Source: Desulfocapsa sp. (lineage in GTDB: Bacteria > Desulfobacterota > Desulfobulbia > Desulfobulbales > Desulfocapsaceae). From it: DNA of 64,000 nucleotides. The stretch spans positions 22,118-86,117 of the forward strand of contig JAESPV010000081.1 of NCBI GenBank assembly GCA_016765495.1, read 5' to 3'. Positions 17,119 through 26,984 of the stretch are shown in pieces. A program made the translations under genes and the position numbers. Position 1 is the first letter of the stretch. The number at the start of each line of letters is the position of its first letter. The notes beneath the pieces were generated by a model. It searched no databases. It was not told where the DNA came from and saw only the letters and a program-made list of their open reading frames with translations.

Positions 17119-18893
17119 GGACACAGCCCCATTGGTTGGAAAGACTTCTCCCTACCCCGTCAGAAGAGTACGGCGGTGGTGGCATTACCCGTGGTTACAA
17201 GCGTTTTTCAAAAGGGCTGTCATTAATCCTCCTGACACTCGTTCTTGCACCATTAACACTCATTTCCGTCCTTTCACATTATCAATACAAACAGCTGCTG
17301 CAGGATGAGGAAATGGCTCAGCTGGTTCTGAACTTGGAGGAGGCCCAAAATACCATCGAGGCATTTGTTTCAGAACTACAGTCAGTCCTAAAGTTTGTCG
17401 CCCGCGATGATCGTTACGAAGAACTATTAAGTCCCAAAAAACTGGAAACACTTTTTATCCGTTTACAAGACGAATATCCGGGATTTACAGATATTGAGGT
17501 CATCGATTCAAAAGGTACACAAAAGGCATATTACGGCCCCTACACACTCAAGGACCGCAGCTACACAGACCAGACCTGGTACAAGGAAGTCCTCCTTCAT
17601 GGCACCCACATAAGTGATATATCTACAGGTTTTCGCAACAGTCCCCACTTTGTCATAGCTGTAAGTAGCAAGCATCCAAGGCAACAGGGGCATTGGGTAT
17701 TACGGCTAAGCTTTGAGGCGAAAATCCTCCAGGATTTAAACGACACAATCAGAACCAGCTATGCTGATGATATGTTCCTGGTTGACTCAGAACGTATCAT
17801 ACAGACCCAACCGAAAAAATTTGGTCAAATTGGTGAGAAATGTATCTTATACGACACAAAAGATCAGATTAAACGCCATATCGATGGCCCCCTGAAAAAG
17901 CAGAATGATATCAGTAAAAGAGCCGGCGATATGCTCATTGTGCAAAAAACATTTAATGGACAAAAGATCAACCATGCAACTGTTGCTCTTTTAAATACCC
18001 CGTGGGAACTGGTTTTAATTAAAGAACAATACCTGCATGCGCCCCCGTGGAGACAGTTCAAGATAAAACTTACGGCAATATTTTTTTTCTGTGTCATTGT
18101 TGCTGTATTCCTCATTTTTGAAATCAGCACTGCAATCACCAATCACCTGCGTGAAGTTGATCAAAAAAGGCAACAGTTATATATTGAAGCTGAACAAAGG
18201 GACAAGCTCGCCTCCATCGGCAGATTAGCTGCGGGGGTAGCTCATGAGATCAACAATCCTCTTTCGATTATAAATCAGAAAACAGGCCTTGTTCAGGATT
18301 TCATGGAAATGATGGATGATTTTGAATATAAGGAAATGATGAGAGAAGCACACGAGTCAATCCAAAAAAGTGTGGATCGCTGCAAGACAATCACCCACCG
18401 TTTACTTGGTTTTGCCCGTGTGACAGATGCACAGACAGAAGAATTTGACATTAATACTACAATCAGGGAAGTTATTGATTTTCTGGCAAGAGAAGCCATG
18501 TACAACCAGATTCACATTGATTTTGAATTGGATCCGAATGTAAGTAAAATAATCAGTGACCGTGGCCCATTACAACAAATCTTTCTCAATATCACCAACA
18601 ATGCCATTGATGCCATCGGGCAGCACGGCAACATTACCCTTAGCAGTAGACAGCTCGATCAGGACACTATTCAGGTGAACATCTCAGATGACGGCCCGGG
18701 GATACCTGAAGACGTGCTAGAGCGAATCTTTGAGCCGTTTTTCACCACAAAAGAGACTGGAAAAGGTACGGGACTTGGCCTCTCCATATCCTATGGTCTA
18801 ATCAGAAAACTAGGTGGAGATATCAAAGTGAAAACTGAAGCCGGGGTAGGAACAACCTTTGAAATCACTTTGCCGGTTAAACAGAGTAAATAG
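17115..18893 (+). CDS. membrane-bound Cache-domain sensor histidine kinase
   Basis: 592 residues. Helix at about 35-55, an extracytoplasmic Cache-like sensor region at about 56-310, second helix at about 318-340, dimerisation/phosphoacceptor helix with [20 protein letters not shown] (His near residue 377), and HATPase with N-box [18 protein letters not shown], and [12 protein letters not shown]. All catalytic boxes intact. Overlaps the NifX-like gene by ATGA. Probably phosphorylates the neighbouring receiver proteins. The Cache domain suggests sensing a small external ligand, perhaps the permease substrate. Confidence 0.9.
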   Translation: MRTQPHWLERLLPTPSEEYGGGGITRGYKRFSKGLSLILLTLVLAPLTLISVLSHYQYKQLLQDEEMAQLVLNLEEAQNTIEAFVSELQSVLKFVARDDRYEELLSPKKLETLFIRLQDEYPGFTDIEVIDSKGTQKAYYGPYTLKDRSYTDQTWYKEVLLHGTHISDISTGFRNSPHFVIAVSSKHPRQQGHWVLRLSFEAKILQDLNDTIRTSYADDMFLVDSERIIQTQPKKFGQIGEKCILYDTKDQIKRHIDGPLKKQNDISKRAGDMLIVQKTFNGQKINHATVALLNTPWELVLIKEQYLHAPPWRQFKIKLTAIFFFCVIVAVFLIFEISTAITNHLREVDQKRQQLYIEAEQRDKLASIGRLAAGVAHEINNPLSIINQKTGLVQDFMEMMDDFEYKEMMREAHESIQKSVDRCKTITHRLLGFARVTDAQTEEFDINTTIREVIDFLAREAMYNQIHIDFELDPNVSKIISDRGPLQQIFLNITNNAIDAIGQHGNITLSSRQLDQDTIQVNISDDGPGIPEDVLERIFEPFFTTKETGKGTGLGLSISYGLIRKLGGDIKVKTEAGVGTTFEITLPVKQSK

Positions 18894-18937
18894 ATGTTTT
18901 TTCAAAATAGAACTAAATCAAATTTCCAGGTGAGCAT

Positions 18938-19345
18938 ATGATTAAATCGGAAGTATTAATAATCGATGACGAGATAGAGTTTGCATCAACCCTGTGTCAA
19001 CGACTAAAACTTCGTGGAGTTGCAGCAGTCGATGTCCACAGTGGTACGGAAGGAATAGCAAGCCTGACAAAAATGAACCTTGGAATAGTTCTTCTTGATT
19101 TGAAAATGCCCGACATGAACGGACTTGATGTTCTAAAAAAGATAATAGAATATGATCCGAGCATTGAAGTCATTATGCTGACCGGTCATGGTTCTTCCGA
19201 TTCTGGTGTGGAGGCCAAGGAAAAAGGTGCTTTTGATTATGTTATGAAACCACTCGACATTACAGAACTTATGGATATAATTGAATCAGCGGACAACAAA
19301 CGCTGTAAGGAACAGGTCTCTTATGGATGCAAAAACGGAAAATAA
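18938..19345 (+). CDS. single-domain response regulator
   Basis: 135 residues. Receiver fold with acidic pair in IIDDEIEF, acceptor Asp in IVLLDLKMPDMNG, Thr in MLTGHGS and Lys in VMKPLD. No output domain. Closely resembles the receiver domains at 11234 and 12502 (shared DLKMPG-like and VIMLTGHG segments), suggesting duplication within the cluster. Overlaps the next gene by 23 bases. Confidence 0.9.
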   Translation: MIKSEVLIIDDEIEFASTLCQRLKLRGVAAVDVHSGTEGIASLTKMNLGIVLLDLKMPDMNGLDVLKKIIEYDPSIEVIMLTGHGSSDSGVEAKEKGAFDYVMKPLDITELMDIIESADNKRCKEQVSYGCKNGK

Positions 19346-20003
19346 TCTCCGCCGGGAACATATCGATTCTTTTGGCAGATTGATGGCAGGGTTGGCCCAC
19401 GATATGAAAAATCACCTGAGCATTATACGGGAATCCAACGGCTTGATGGCTGACATTATTGCAATGGGTACCTTGGGTGAAGATCCAACAATGGTGGAAC
19501 GGTTGCAGAAGTCAATCGCAGCCATTGAGCGAAGAGTGGTGATTTCAGCTAACATGATGCATCACCTCAGTGGCCTGGCTCACAGGTCTGACACTCCGTA
19601 CTCTTCCTTCCTGATCAATGATCTAATTGAGGAAGAGCATATTTTTCTGGAACGTTTTTCCAGATTGCAGCAGATTGAGATTGAGTTGGAGCTTGGCGAA
19701 GGACTTCCAGCAGTGTACAGCGAACCATCACTCCTCCAGTATATCTTACACAGAGTGTATTCACAGTGCCTGGAACAGCTTGACAGCGGTCAGCGCCTTG
19801 CAATAATAACAGAAACTGCAACTAAAGGTGTTATGATCACATTTCGTCTTTATGGAAACTCTCAAATCAATTTTGAACAGTTCTCCAGTGCCACTCTTCC
19901 GATAGCAATTCAAAAGCTGAAAGGCACACTGGAAATGGGTAAAAATTCTCCGGAATATTCGGATATTGTGTTTACAATACCCTCTTTATCCGACAAAGAG
20001 TAA
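19323..20003 (+). CDS. histidine-kinase-like protein with degenerate ATPase domain
   Basis: 226 residues. A HisKA-type helix keeps the histidine (GRLMAGLAHDMKNHLSI), but the region that should be the HATPase reads LLQYILHRVYSQCLEQLDSG, without the N-box asparagines, and no DxGxG or GxGLGL box follows. It is probably a phosphotransfer or scaffold protein rather than an active kinase. ATG 19323 has an AAGGAACAGG site; a longer frame from 19281 would overlap the regulator more. Soluble. Confidence 0.65.
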   Translation: MDAKTENNLRREHIDSFGRLMAGLAHDMKNHLSIIRESNGLMADIIAMGTLGEDPTMVERLQKSIAAIERRVVISANMMHHLSGLAHRSDTPYSSFLINDLIEEEHIFLERFSRLQQIEIELELGEGLPAVYSEPSLLQYILHRVYSQCLEQLDSGQRLAIITETATKGVMITFRLYGNSQINFEQFSSATLPIAIQKLKGTLEMGKNSPEYSDIVFTIPSLSDKE

Positions 20004-20079
20004 TCGGCCACCAAAAAGAATACTTAAAAAATAGTGGTGCCGTAGAGCATCATGCTCTCTAAGGCAGATTCATGACGGG

Positions 20080-20835
20080 ATGCAAAACAACATGAAGAGT
20101 ATGATCATTTTCATAATCCTGAAAAAACTAAAGAATGCTCTGACCGACCTGCTTCCCATTGTACTGGTCATCGCTTTTTTCCAGATTGTGGTCATACGAC
20201 AGCCGTTACCGCAAATGGGAGACGTCCTTTTTGGTACCCTTCTCATAGTGGTGGGTCTTAGTCTATTTATTCAGGGCCTGGAAATGGGCCTGTTTCCCAT
20301 TGGTGAAGCCATGGCTCAGGCACTGGCTAAAAAAGGAAGCCTGTTCTGGCTTCTCTCTTTTGCTTTTGCCCTTGGCTTTTCAACCACCGTTGCAGAGCCT
20401 GCCCTCATTGCTGTGGCTGCCAAAGCCGCCGACATTGCAGGTCAGGGAGGATTGATTGATCCAGGCGTGGAATCCCTCAAACAATATGCATTTGGACTTC
20501 GTATGTCTGTTGCATTATCCGTAGGACTTGCCATTTTACTCGGTGTTATGCGAATCCTTCGTGGGTGGCCTATTCATTATTTGATTATTGGCGGTTACGG
20601 GCTTGTTATGGCAATGACTACTATTGCACCAGAAGAAATTATTGGCATAGCCTACGATGCTGGTGGTGTCACCACATCCACGATCACCGTGCCGCTTGTT
20701 GCAGCATTGGGAGTGGGGCTTGCCTCAACGATTCGAGGACGAAGCCCCTTAGTTGATGGTTTTGGTCTTATTGCTTTCGCTTCTCTTATGCCCATGATTT
20801 TTGTAATGGGCTACGGGCTTATTATTTTCAGGTAG
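20080..20835 (+). CDS. DUF1538 membrane protein, first copy
   Basis: 251 residues, about seven helices. DUF1538 motifs: [30 protein letters not shown], and [20 protein letters not shown]. The family is thought to be transport-related; in many genomes two copies are fused in one chain, here they are separate adjacent genes. Forms an operon with the second copy, a P-II-like gene and possibly a CBS gene. A 15-base dyad (AGAGCAT-C-ATGCTCT, 20044-20058) lies just upstream. Substrate unknown. Confidence 0.85.
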   Translation: MQNNMKSMIIFIILKKLKNALTDLLPIVLVIAFFQIVVIRQPLPQMGDVLFGTLLIVVGLSLFIQGLEMGLFPIGEAMAQALAKKGSLFWLLSFAFALGFSTTVAEPALIAVAAKAADIAGQGGLIDPGVESLKQYAFGLRMSVALSVGLAILLGVMRILRGWPIHYLIIGGYGLVMAMTTIAPEEIIGIAYDAGGVTTSTITVPLVAALGVGLASTIRGRSPLVDGFGLIAFASLMPMIFVMGYGLIIFR

Positions 20836-20852
20836 AAAAACTCACTTATCGT

Positions 20853-21638
20853 ATGGAATTCATAAAAGACTTCACTACAATACTCCTTACTACCTGTAGA
20901 GACGTACTGCCCATCGTCATTCTCATTACGGTGTTTCAGCTTCTTGTTCTGCGGCAGAAAATCCCTGACTTACCTCGTCTTATCATAGGTGGTGTGTATG
21001 TTGTTCTTGGGCTTGCACTCTTTCTTGCCGGGCTGGAAAAAGCACTATTTCCCCTGGGAAAGATCATGGCGACCCAGCTGTCTGACCCTGCTTTTATTTA
21101 TGGTACAGATGCAATTATCACCACTAGCGACTGGAAGGCTTACGGGTGGGTCTATTTATTTGCGGCCATGATCGGCTTTGCAACCACCATTGCCGAACCG
21201 TCGCTCATTGCAGTGGCATACAAGGCAAATGAAGTATCGGCAGGAACTATCTCCACCTGGGGATTACGAATCACTGTGGCCATTGGAGTTGCTTTTGGAA
21301 TCAGCCTTGGAACATTTCGGATAGTAAGTGGTACCCCTCTGTATCTGTATATTCTTGCAGGATATTTAATTGTTATTGTCCAAACTCTTCTTGCCCCTAA
21401 ATCGATTATTGCACTTGCCTACGACTCGGGTGGTGTCACCACTTCAACTGTCACCGTGCCGCTGGTTGCAGCACTTGGTCTTGGGCTGGCCAGCACAGTG
21501 CCTGGACGGAATCCTGCTCTTGATGGGTTCGGGCTTATTGCTTTTGCCAGTCTTTTTCCAATCATTGCAGTAATGGGCTATGCTCAACTGATGGACTGGA
21601 AAACAAAACGCAGTAGAAAAAATAATGGAGTAACCTGA
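20853..21638 (+). CDS. DUF1538 membrane protein, second copy
   Basis: 261 residues. Same family and clearly homologous to the upstream copy: [50 protein letters not shown]. Likely the second half of a two-part transporter. Stop overlaps the P-II-like start (TGATG), a strong sign of co-expression. Confidence 0.85.
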   Translation: MEFIKDFTTILLTTCRDVLPIVILITVFQLLVLRQKIPDLPRLIIGGVYVVLGLALFLAGLEKALFPLGKIMATQLSDPAFIYGTDAIITTSDWKAYGWVYLFAAMIGFATTIAEPSLIAVAYKANEVSAGTISTWGLRITVAIGVAFGISLGTFRIVSGTPLYLYILAGYLIVIVQTLLAPKSIIALAYDSGGVTTSTVTVPLVAALGLGLASTVPGRNPALDGFGLIAFASLFPIIAVMGYAQLMDWKTKRSRKNNGVT

Positions 21639-21985
21639 TGCGCTTTAAACTTATTTTATCTTCAGTAAAACCGGATATCACAGATAAAATTGTGGATGCG
21701 GTAAAACTGGCTGGAGCCACCGGTGCAACAATTATCCCGGCAAGAGGAACTGGTATCCGTGAGGCAAAAAGTTTTTTTGGTCTTTCACTCGAAGCACAGA
21801 GTGATATTATCATGCTGCTTATTGAAGAACACCATGTTACCAAAATTCTTGATGTGATAAAAGAAACAGGTGAATTTCATAAGCCCGGAACTGGAATTGC
21901 GTTTGTACTTCCAGTGGAACATGTGATAGGTTTGGAAAGCCAAATGGAACGATTTAAAGAAGATGTTCGGGAAAGTTACTTTTAA
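21638..21985 (+). CDS. P-II-like signalling protein
   Basis: 115 residues with the P-II/GlnK ferredoxin-like fold pattern (KLILSSVKPDITDKIVDAVK, GATGATIIPARGTG). The canonical T-loop uridylylation tyrosine is not evident. Probably binds nucleotide and gates the DUF1538 pair, as P-II-like proteins do with other transporters. Role is inference from gene coupling. Followed by repeat copy D. Confidence 0.8.
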   Translation: MRFKLILSSVKPDITDKIVDAVKLAGATGATIIPARGTGIREAKSFFGLSLEAQSDIIMLLIEEHHVTKILDVIKETGEFHKPGTGIAFVLPVEHVIGLESQMERFKEDVRESYF

Positions 21986-21991
21986 CTGAGC

Positions 21992-22050
21992 TTAAAGAAC
22001 GTACACGAAATACTTTGAGCATCTTACTTGTCCGTTGTTCCCATTCTTAA
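21992..22050. repeat. dispersed palindromic repeat, copy D (short form)
   Basis: Begins TTAAAGAACGTACACGAAAT, continues ACTTTGAGCATCTTACTTGT, and ends TTGTTCCCATTCTTAA; ends are inverted repeats. Matches the ends of copies A and B, and the end of copy C, but lacks the central core. Sits between the P-II-like and CBS genes. Confidence 0.65.
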
Positions 22051-22072
22051 TTTTCTATTTATGGAGAGACAT

Positions 22073-22477
22073 ATGCCACCTGATGAAAAATCAATAATAC
22101 GAGCAAAAGACGTTATGCAGAAAAGAATTGTTTCCATTGATGGCATGGCAACAGCTCAGGAGGCTGCCGCACTGATGCGGACAGAAAAAAAGAGATGCCT
22201 ACTTGTAAAAAAACGGAATGCTGACGATGCCTGGGGTATAGTGGTGATACAGGATTTTATAAAAGGGGTTCTCGTTGCCGGACGTTCTCCAGCTGAAGTC
22301 AATATTTATGAAATTATGACAAAGCCTGCTATCACTGTGCCTGCGGATATGGACATTCGCTATGTTGCCCGTCTGCTCTATCATGCTGGTATTCGAAGGG
22401 CTCCGGTTGAAGATAAAGGTGAACTTATCGGCATAATTTCGCTCTCTTCACTGATTCTTGAAAATGAGTTTTTCTAG
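22073..22477 (+). CDS. CBS-domain protein
   Basis: 134 residues, two CBS motifs covering the whole protein (RAKDVMQKRIVSIDG and YEIMTKPAITVPADM, each followed by the typical GI(V/I) strand). ATG 22073 has a GGAGAG site at good spacing; the longer frame from 22028 starts with TTG inside the repeat and is rejected. May regulate the DUF1538 transporter together with the P-II-like protein. Confidence 0.85.
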   Translation: MPPDEKSIIRAKDVMQKRIVSIDGMATAQEAAALMRTEKKRCLLVKKRNADDAWGIVVIQDFIKGVLVAGRSPAEVNIYEIMTKPAITVPADMDIRYVARLLYHAGIRRAPVEDKGELIGIISLSSLILENEFF

Positions 22478-22614
22478 GAGCGTGTCCGGGGGATATCCAT
22501 ATATAGCCAGTATTGACAGATATGACGATACGTTGACATAACACTGGTGCAGAGAAGTATGCATGAGCATAAAACAAACAATAAAAAGCTATTCATACGT
22601 AAACAAATTCAAAA

Positions 22615-23040
22615 ATGACCAAAAGAGATATTCCAACACCAACCTGTGCAACTTGCGGAGAAACGGACAGTAAAAGCTACAGAAACGGTGAAACTACGTA
22701 TCTCTGCAAAAATTGTGGCACAGTAATGAGATACATGCCTGCCGGAGAACTGTTACATTCCGGGAGCAGTAAAACTAAGGCAAAAGAGTATAATGGTTGG
22801 GTAACAAGTTTTTCCGTGAGCAGCTCGGAGCTGTATTCCAGCCAAGCCATGTTTGTTTTAGGTATTTCAATTCTGCTTTTAACCCTTGTATTTTTATCGT
22901 TAGGTAAAATCGGGACTGACGCTGCTCTCTGGAGCGCCGGCTCTGGAATTTTCCTCAGCATCATCGGCAAAATACGAACTACCAGGCAAAAGAGAAAAAC
23001 GCAAACAACTCTCAATCAGTATCCCTACTGGCAGAAATAA
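22615..23040 (+). CDS. zinc-ribbon membrane protein of unknown function
   Basis: 141 residues. N-terminal four-cysteine zinc ribbon (CATCGETDS ... CKNCGTVM, residues 11-37), then a linker and two hydrophobic helices (about 79-120), and a basic tail. Resembles small stress or envelope proteins with a zinc ribbon plus helices, but no named family recognised. Monocistronic as far as can be seen. Confidence 0.65.
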   Translation: MTKRDIPTPTCATCGETDSKSYRNGETTYLCKNCGTVMRYMPAGELLHSGSSKTKAKEYNGWVTSFSVSSSELYSSQAMFVLGISILLLTLVFLSLGKIGTDAALWSAGSGIFLSIIGKIRTTRQKRKTQTTLNQYPYWQK

Positions 23041-23317
23041 CACGATTACAGATGGTCACCAACTCCCATCGACTCAAGTCATTAACACACTTTTTTTGTG
23101 TTGTCCCCCAACGACAATTGTCTTTACGAGTACAGACTGTTGACCGGTTTCACACTATTGTTCAAGGCATGGTTCCGGGTAGCCTTTCAGGTCACATCCC
23201 ACTGTATCGGCTGGAGACGCTACATTTGTCAGTGTTTTCCACTCGTACTTTCATGCAAAACTTTTGGAGACCAATGTCCTCGTCTTTTCCATGCAGAATA
23301 AAACAGGAGTTATCATA

Positions 23318-24382
23318 ATGGATGCTGCCCGGCTAATCCCGACACCTGATGTACTTCAGATTCCATGGGGCTGGTTTCAGGTTCTTTTAACCGTCACCTT
23401 CTTTTTTCATTTAGTGGTAATGAATATCCTTCTTGGCTGCTCCATTATTACGTTCTTTCGCCACGCATTCGGTAGAACTACAGGTGTCAATAAGGAAATA
23501 TCCAAGAAACTGCCAACCACCGTGGCTTTTACCATAAACTTTGGCGTTCCTCCGCTCCTCTTTCTTCAGGTCATTTACGGCCACTTTATGTACGTAAGCT
23601 CCATTCTTATAGGAGTGTACTGGTTGTCCATCGTCGCAATTCTGATTCTTTCATACTACAGCACGTATATCTACAGTATGAACTATGATAAAATTGGAGT
23701 TTTTCGCACGGTTCTTACAGGATTTATTGCAGCTACTCTGCTGGCTGTTGCTTTTATTTTCACAAATAATTTCTCTTTAATGATTAATATTACCGCCTGG
23801 CCAGCGTATTTCGATAATCCTGAAGGAACTCTTCTCAATTTGTCCGACCCTAGTCTGTTCCCTCGTTTTTTTCATTCTGTACTCGGTGCAATTGCCGTTG
23901 GCGGCCTGGCCATAGGTCTCTTTTATGATTTCAAGAAACGAAAAGGAGATGAGACTGCTGAAGAGGGAATAGCAGTTGGGATGAACTGGTTTGCCGGTGC
24001 AACCATGCTTAATTTTGGTGTTGGTCCCTGGTACTGGGGCAGTCTGCCTGAGTCGGTTCGATCTCTCACCGGAGACGGCAGTGCTTTTTTCCTGTTTTTT
24101 CTTCTCGCTGGTATTGTCGCAGCAATTTTTTCTCTCATTTATGGAATGCGGCATCAGGTACGGCCTGCGGTTTATTATCTCATGGGGACACTCTTTTGTA
24201 TGGTTTTGGTTCGTGAGTTTACAAGACGCCTTGCACTTGCTCCCTGGTTTAAAACATCTGACCTTGAGGTTGTACCCCAATATTCACCGTTTATCGTCTT
24301 TCTCATTATTTTTGCAGGAGGACTTGGCCTAATCTATTATATGATCCGGCTTGTTCTCACCGATAAGGGAGCTCATCCATGA
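23318..24382 (+). CDS. cytochrome bd-like (CydA-like) membrane subunit
   Basis: 354 residues, about nine helices. The N-terminus (IPWGWFQVLLTVTFFFHLVV) has the Q-F-x3-T-x4-H pattern of CydA helix 1 with its haem-ligand histidine. Shorter than CydA (about 450-520). ATG 23318 has an AGGAG site; the longer frame is not preferred. Overlaps by four bases a second CydA-like protein fused to an eight-haem domain, so the two probably make one quinol-oxidising complex. Not a classical CydAB oxidase. Confidence 0.75.
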   Translation: MDAARLIPTPDVLQIPWGWFQVLLTVTFFFHLVVMNILLGCSIITFFRHAFGRTTGVNKEISKKLPTTVAFTINFGVPPLLFLQVIYGHFMYVSSILIGVYWLSIVAILILSYYSTYIYSMNYDKIGVFRTVLTGFIAATLLAVAFIFTNNFSLMINITAWPAYFDNPEGTLLNLSDPSLFPRFFHSVLGAIAVGGLAIGLFYDFKKRKGDETAEEGIAVGMNWFAGATMLNFGVGPWYWGSLPESVRSLTGDGSAFFLFFLLAGIVAAIFSLIYGMRHQVRPAVYYLMGTLFCMVLVREFTRRLALAPWFKTSDLEVVPQYSPFIVFLIIFAGGLGLIYYMIRLVLTDKGAHP

Positions 24383-26910
24383 ATTATCCAGTATGGGTAC
24401 TCGATGTTTTTGGCGGTGGAACCCTTATTGCCTTGATTGCAATTGTCCATGTCTATGTTGCTCACTTTGCGGTGGGTGGTGGATTGTTTCTGGTTATCAC
24501 CGAGATGAAGGGCTTGCGTGAAAACTCTCCTGCGATCTTGGAGTACACCAGAAAGCATACAAGGTTTTTTCTTCTGATTACCATGGTCTTTGGTGGACTG
24601 ACAGGCGTTGCGATCTGGTTCACCATCGGACTTCTCAGCCCTGCAGCAACTTCATCTATCATCCATAGCTTTGTTTTTGGGTGGGCCATAGAATGGATTT
24701 TTTTCCTGAGCGAGATTGTTTCTCTACTGCTTTATTACTATTATTTTAACAAGATCAGTTCCAGAAGCCATTTGATCCTGGGCTGGATCTACTTCGCCTG
24801 TGCCTGGGGTTCCCTCTTTGCCATTAACGGAATCATTGGTTATATGCTCACACCGGGAGAGTGGCTGAACAACCATAACTTCTGGTCAGGATTTTTTAAT
24901 CCCACCTTTTGGCCTTCCCTTTTCTTTAGAACCTTTCTGGCTCTGATGATTGCCGGACTTTTTGGATTTCTCACAAGTACAACCATTAAAGACGCGGAAA
25001 TGCGTCATAAAATGGTTCGTTATTGCGGGATATGGCTCATGGCACCTCTTGTTCTGCTCATTGCATCTGCTGTGTGGTATAAAGCAGCATTGCCACCTGC
25101 ACAGCAGGAGATGATTTTCAGCAAGTCACCGGAACTGAAACCGTTTCTTTCCGGATTCATCTATATATCACCACTCCTGTTTGCTGGAGGTTTGCTCATT
25201 GCAGCCTTTCGTCCCCAGAGTGTGCGTCGCTCCACGGCGATTGTTCTGTTTTTTCTCGGTTTTTTGTACATGGGATGTTTTGAGTTTATACGTGAAGGCG
25301 GTCGCAGGCCCTATATTATCCATGGGTACATGTACTCAACCTCTATTCTCAAACAGGACCTCCCGGAAGTGCAGAAGACAGGAGTTCTTCAGAGTGGTCG
25401 CTGGATTAAAAATCGGGAAATAACAGCAGATAACAGAATAGAAGCAGGAGAAGAACTCAACACAATTCTTTGTTTGCCCTGTCATTCAACCGGGGGGGTT
25501 CTAAATGATATACTTCCCCTCGCCAGACGTTTTACCCCCAATGGCTTGGAAGCGTTTATTGGCAGTATGGGTGTTGCAAACCCCTACATGCCGCCCTTTT
25601 CCGGGAGTGGGGAAGAGGCAGCGGTGTTAGCAGAGTATCTTACCACATCACTGGTGCCGGGTTTTATGCCGGTAGCACCGGATATTACACCGATAAGTGT
25701 TTCTCCAGCTCCATTTAATCCGGAGACCTCCAAGTATGTCCTGTTGTCTGGATCAACTCTTGGTACGATTCTCTTTTCAGAACCGGAAGAATCCGGGATT
25801 GATCTTTCCTATGGTGCGCCCGTTCTTCGTGCTCAGCTTATTTTTCGTGATGAAAGCCCAAGCGTAATAATGGACGAAGCCACAATCAGCTTTATAATAC
25901 ATACGGGAAAAGGAAAAATTGAAGGCAGGATGGAGGAAAAAGATGGGTTCTTTGAAGCCACACTTGCAGAAATTCCAACTCCGGTCAAACCGTATCAACC
26001 ATTTTTTATGGCTGATATCAATGCAGAAGTGGAAGGAAAGATTGTTGCAGTAAGTCAGATGAAAATTGGAGTGTCAACGGAGCTTGGTTGTCGTAACTGC
26101 CACGGTGGCAACTGGCGTCAGGATGGACGCAGTGGCATATCCAGAGTTACTGCTGCCGGCATCCTGAAGTCCCATGACACGCAGAGTAACACCAATCTGA
26201 GTGAAGATTTCAATAAAGGCAAAATCATAGTCTGTTCAGCGTGTCATGGTGATGTCAGTCGTGGCACAGAGAGTAAGCCCGGACTGCTGAGTCTTTCCAC
26301 TGCCATACATGGCTTTCATGCCGGATTTTTGTCGAAGGGAGATAACTGTGCTCTTTGTCATGCATCCAGTGATACCGGTGCCAGTCATTCTTTCGATGGC
26401 ATTCATAAACAATTAGAGCTTTCCTGCAGTAACTGTCATGGAACACTTACCGATCATGCTGTCAGTCTCTTAAAACAGGAAGGCGAAACCGGTCAGGCGG
26501 AGAAGCTGCTTTCTTTACTGGAGAACAGAGGAGAAGTTGACATAGATGAGATTATTCCTCGTACACCATGGACTATGGAACCCGATTGCCTTACCTGCCA
26601 TGTGGACTTTCAACCTCCGGAAACGGACAATGCCTTTAATATCTGGACTGAAGATGAAGAAGAACTCTTTCATAACCGTATGGGCGAGGCGGGGGCCATT
26701 CTTTGCAGCTCCTGTCATGGGCCGCCGCATTCTCTTTATCCGGCTATAAGTCCGTATGGAGAGGGTCTGGGGTCTTTACAACCCATGCAGTACCAGAAGA
26801 GTCCGTACCCCATTGCGGCCGATAAGGGATGTGCAGTGTGCCATACGGTGGAAATGGAAGAAGACATGCATCATCCCGGATCTCTGGGAATATTTAGAAA
26901 TAAAGAATAA
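24379..26910 (+). CDS. cytochrome bd-like membrane domain fused to an eight-haem cytochrome c domain
   Basis: 843 residues. Residues 1-330 have about nine helices and begin like CydA (IAIVHVYVAHFAVGGGLFL); FIREGGRRPYIIHGYM resembles the GRQPW quinol-site loop. The C-terminal half is extracytoplasmic with eight CXXCH haem sites: CLPCH near residue 365, then CRNCH, CSACH, CALCH, CSNCH, CLTCH, CSSCH and CAVCH. A likely job is moving electrons from quinol to periplasmic acceptors, or reductase activity of its own. Overlaps the partner subunit by ATGA. Length and haem number are directly visible; function is inferred. Confidence 0.8.
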   Translation: MNYPVWVLDVFGGGTLIALIAIVHVYVAHFAVGGGLFLVITEMKGLRENSPAILEYTRKHTRFFLLITMVFGGLTGVAIWFTIGLLSPAATSSIIHSFVFGWAIEWIFFLSEIVSLLLYYYYFNKISSRSHLILGWIYFACAWGSLFAINGIIGYMLTPGEWLNNHNFWSGFFNPTFWPSLFFRTFLALMIAGLFGFLTSTTIKDAEMRHKMVRYCGIWLMAPLVLLIASAVWYKAALPPAQQEMIFSKSPELKPFLSGFIYISPLLFAGGLLIAAFRPQSVRRSTAIVLFFLGFLYMGCFEFIREGGRRPYIIHGYMYSTSILKQDLPEVQKTGVLQSGRWIKNREITADNRIEAGEELNTILCLPCHSTGGVLNDILPLARRFTPNGLEAFIGSMGVANPYMPPFSGSGEEAAVLAEYLTTSLVPGFMPVAPDITPISVSPAPFNPETSKYVLLSGSTLGTILFSEPEESGIDLSYGAPVLRAQLIFRDESPSVIMDEATISFIIHTGKGKIEGRMEEKDGFFEATLAEIPTPVKPYQPFFMADINAEVEGKIVAVSQMKIGVSTELGCRNCHGGNWRQDGRSGISRVTAAGILKSHDTQSNTNLSEDFNKGKIIVCSACHGDVSRGTESKPGLLSLSTAIHGFHAGFLSKGDNCALCHASSDTGASHSFDGIHKQLELSCSNCHGTLTDHAVSLLKQEGETGQAEKLLSLLENRGEVDIDEIIPRTPWTMEPDCLTCHVDFQPPETDNAFNIWTEDEEELFHNRMGEAGAILCSSCHGPPHSLYPAISPYGEGLGSLQPMQYQKSPYPIAADKGCAVCHTVEMEEDMHHPGSLGIFRNKE

Positions 26911-26930
26911 CCTGGGATGTTTTACAAAGA

Positions 26931-26965
26931 TGAATAGCAGGGCGAAAATTTCCCCCTGCTATTCA
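26931..26965. terminator. bidirectional terminator
   Basis: TGAATAGCAGGG (26931-26942) pairs with CCCTGCTATTCA (26954-26965) over an 11-base loop, between the convergent cytochrome gene and the gene at 26985. Confidence 0.75.
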
Positions 26966-26984
26966 CTTTCTCGATAACAGTATA

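Noticed and set aside
23052..23318. Plus-strand frames of 67-88 residues before the cytochrome bd-like gene
   Set aside because: No ribosome binding site, odd composition, mutually overlapping in different frames.
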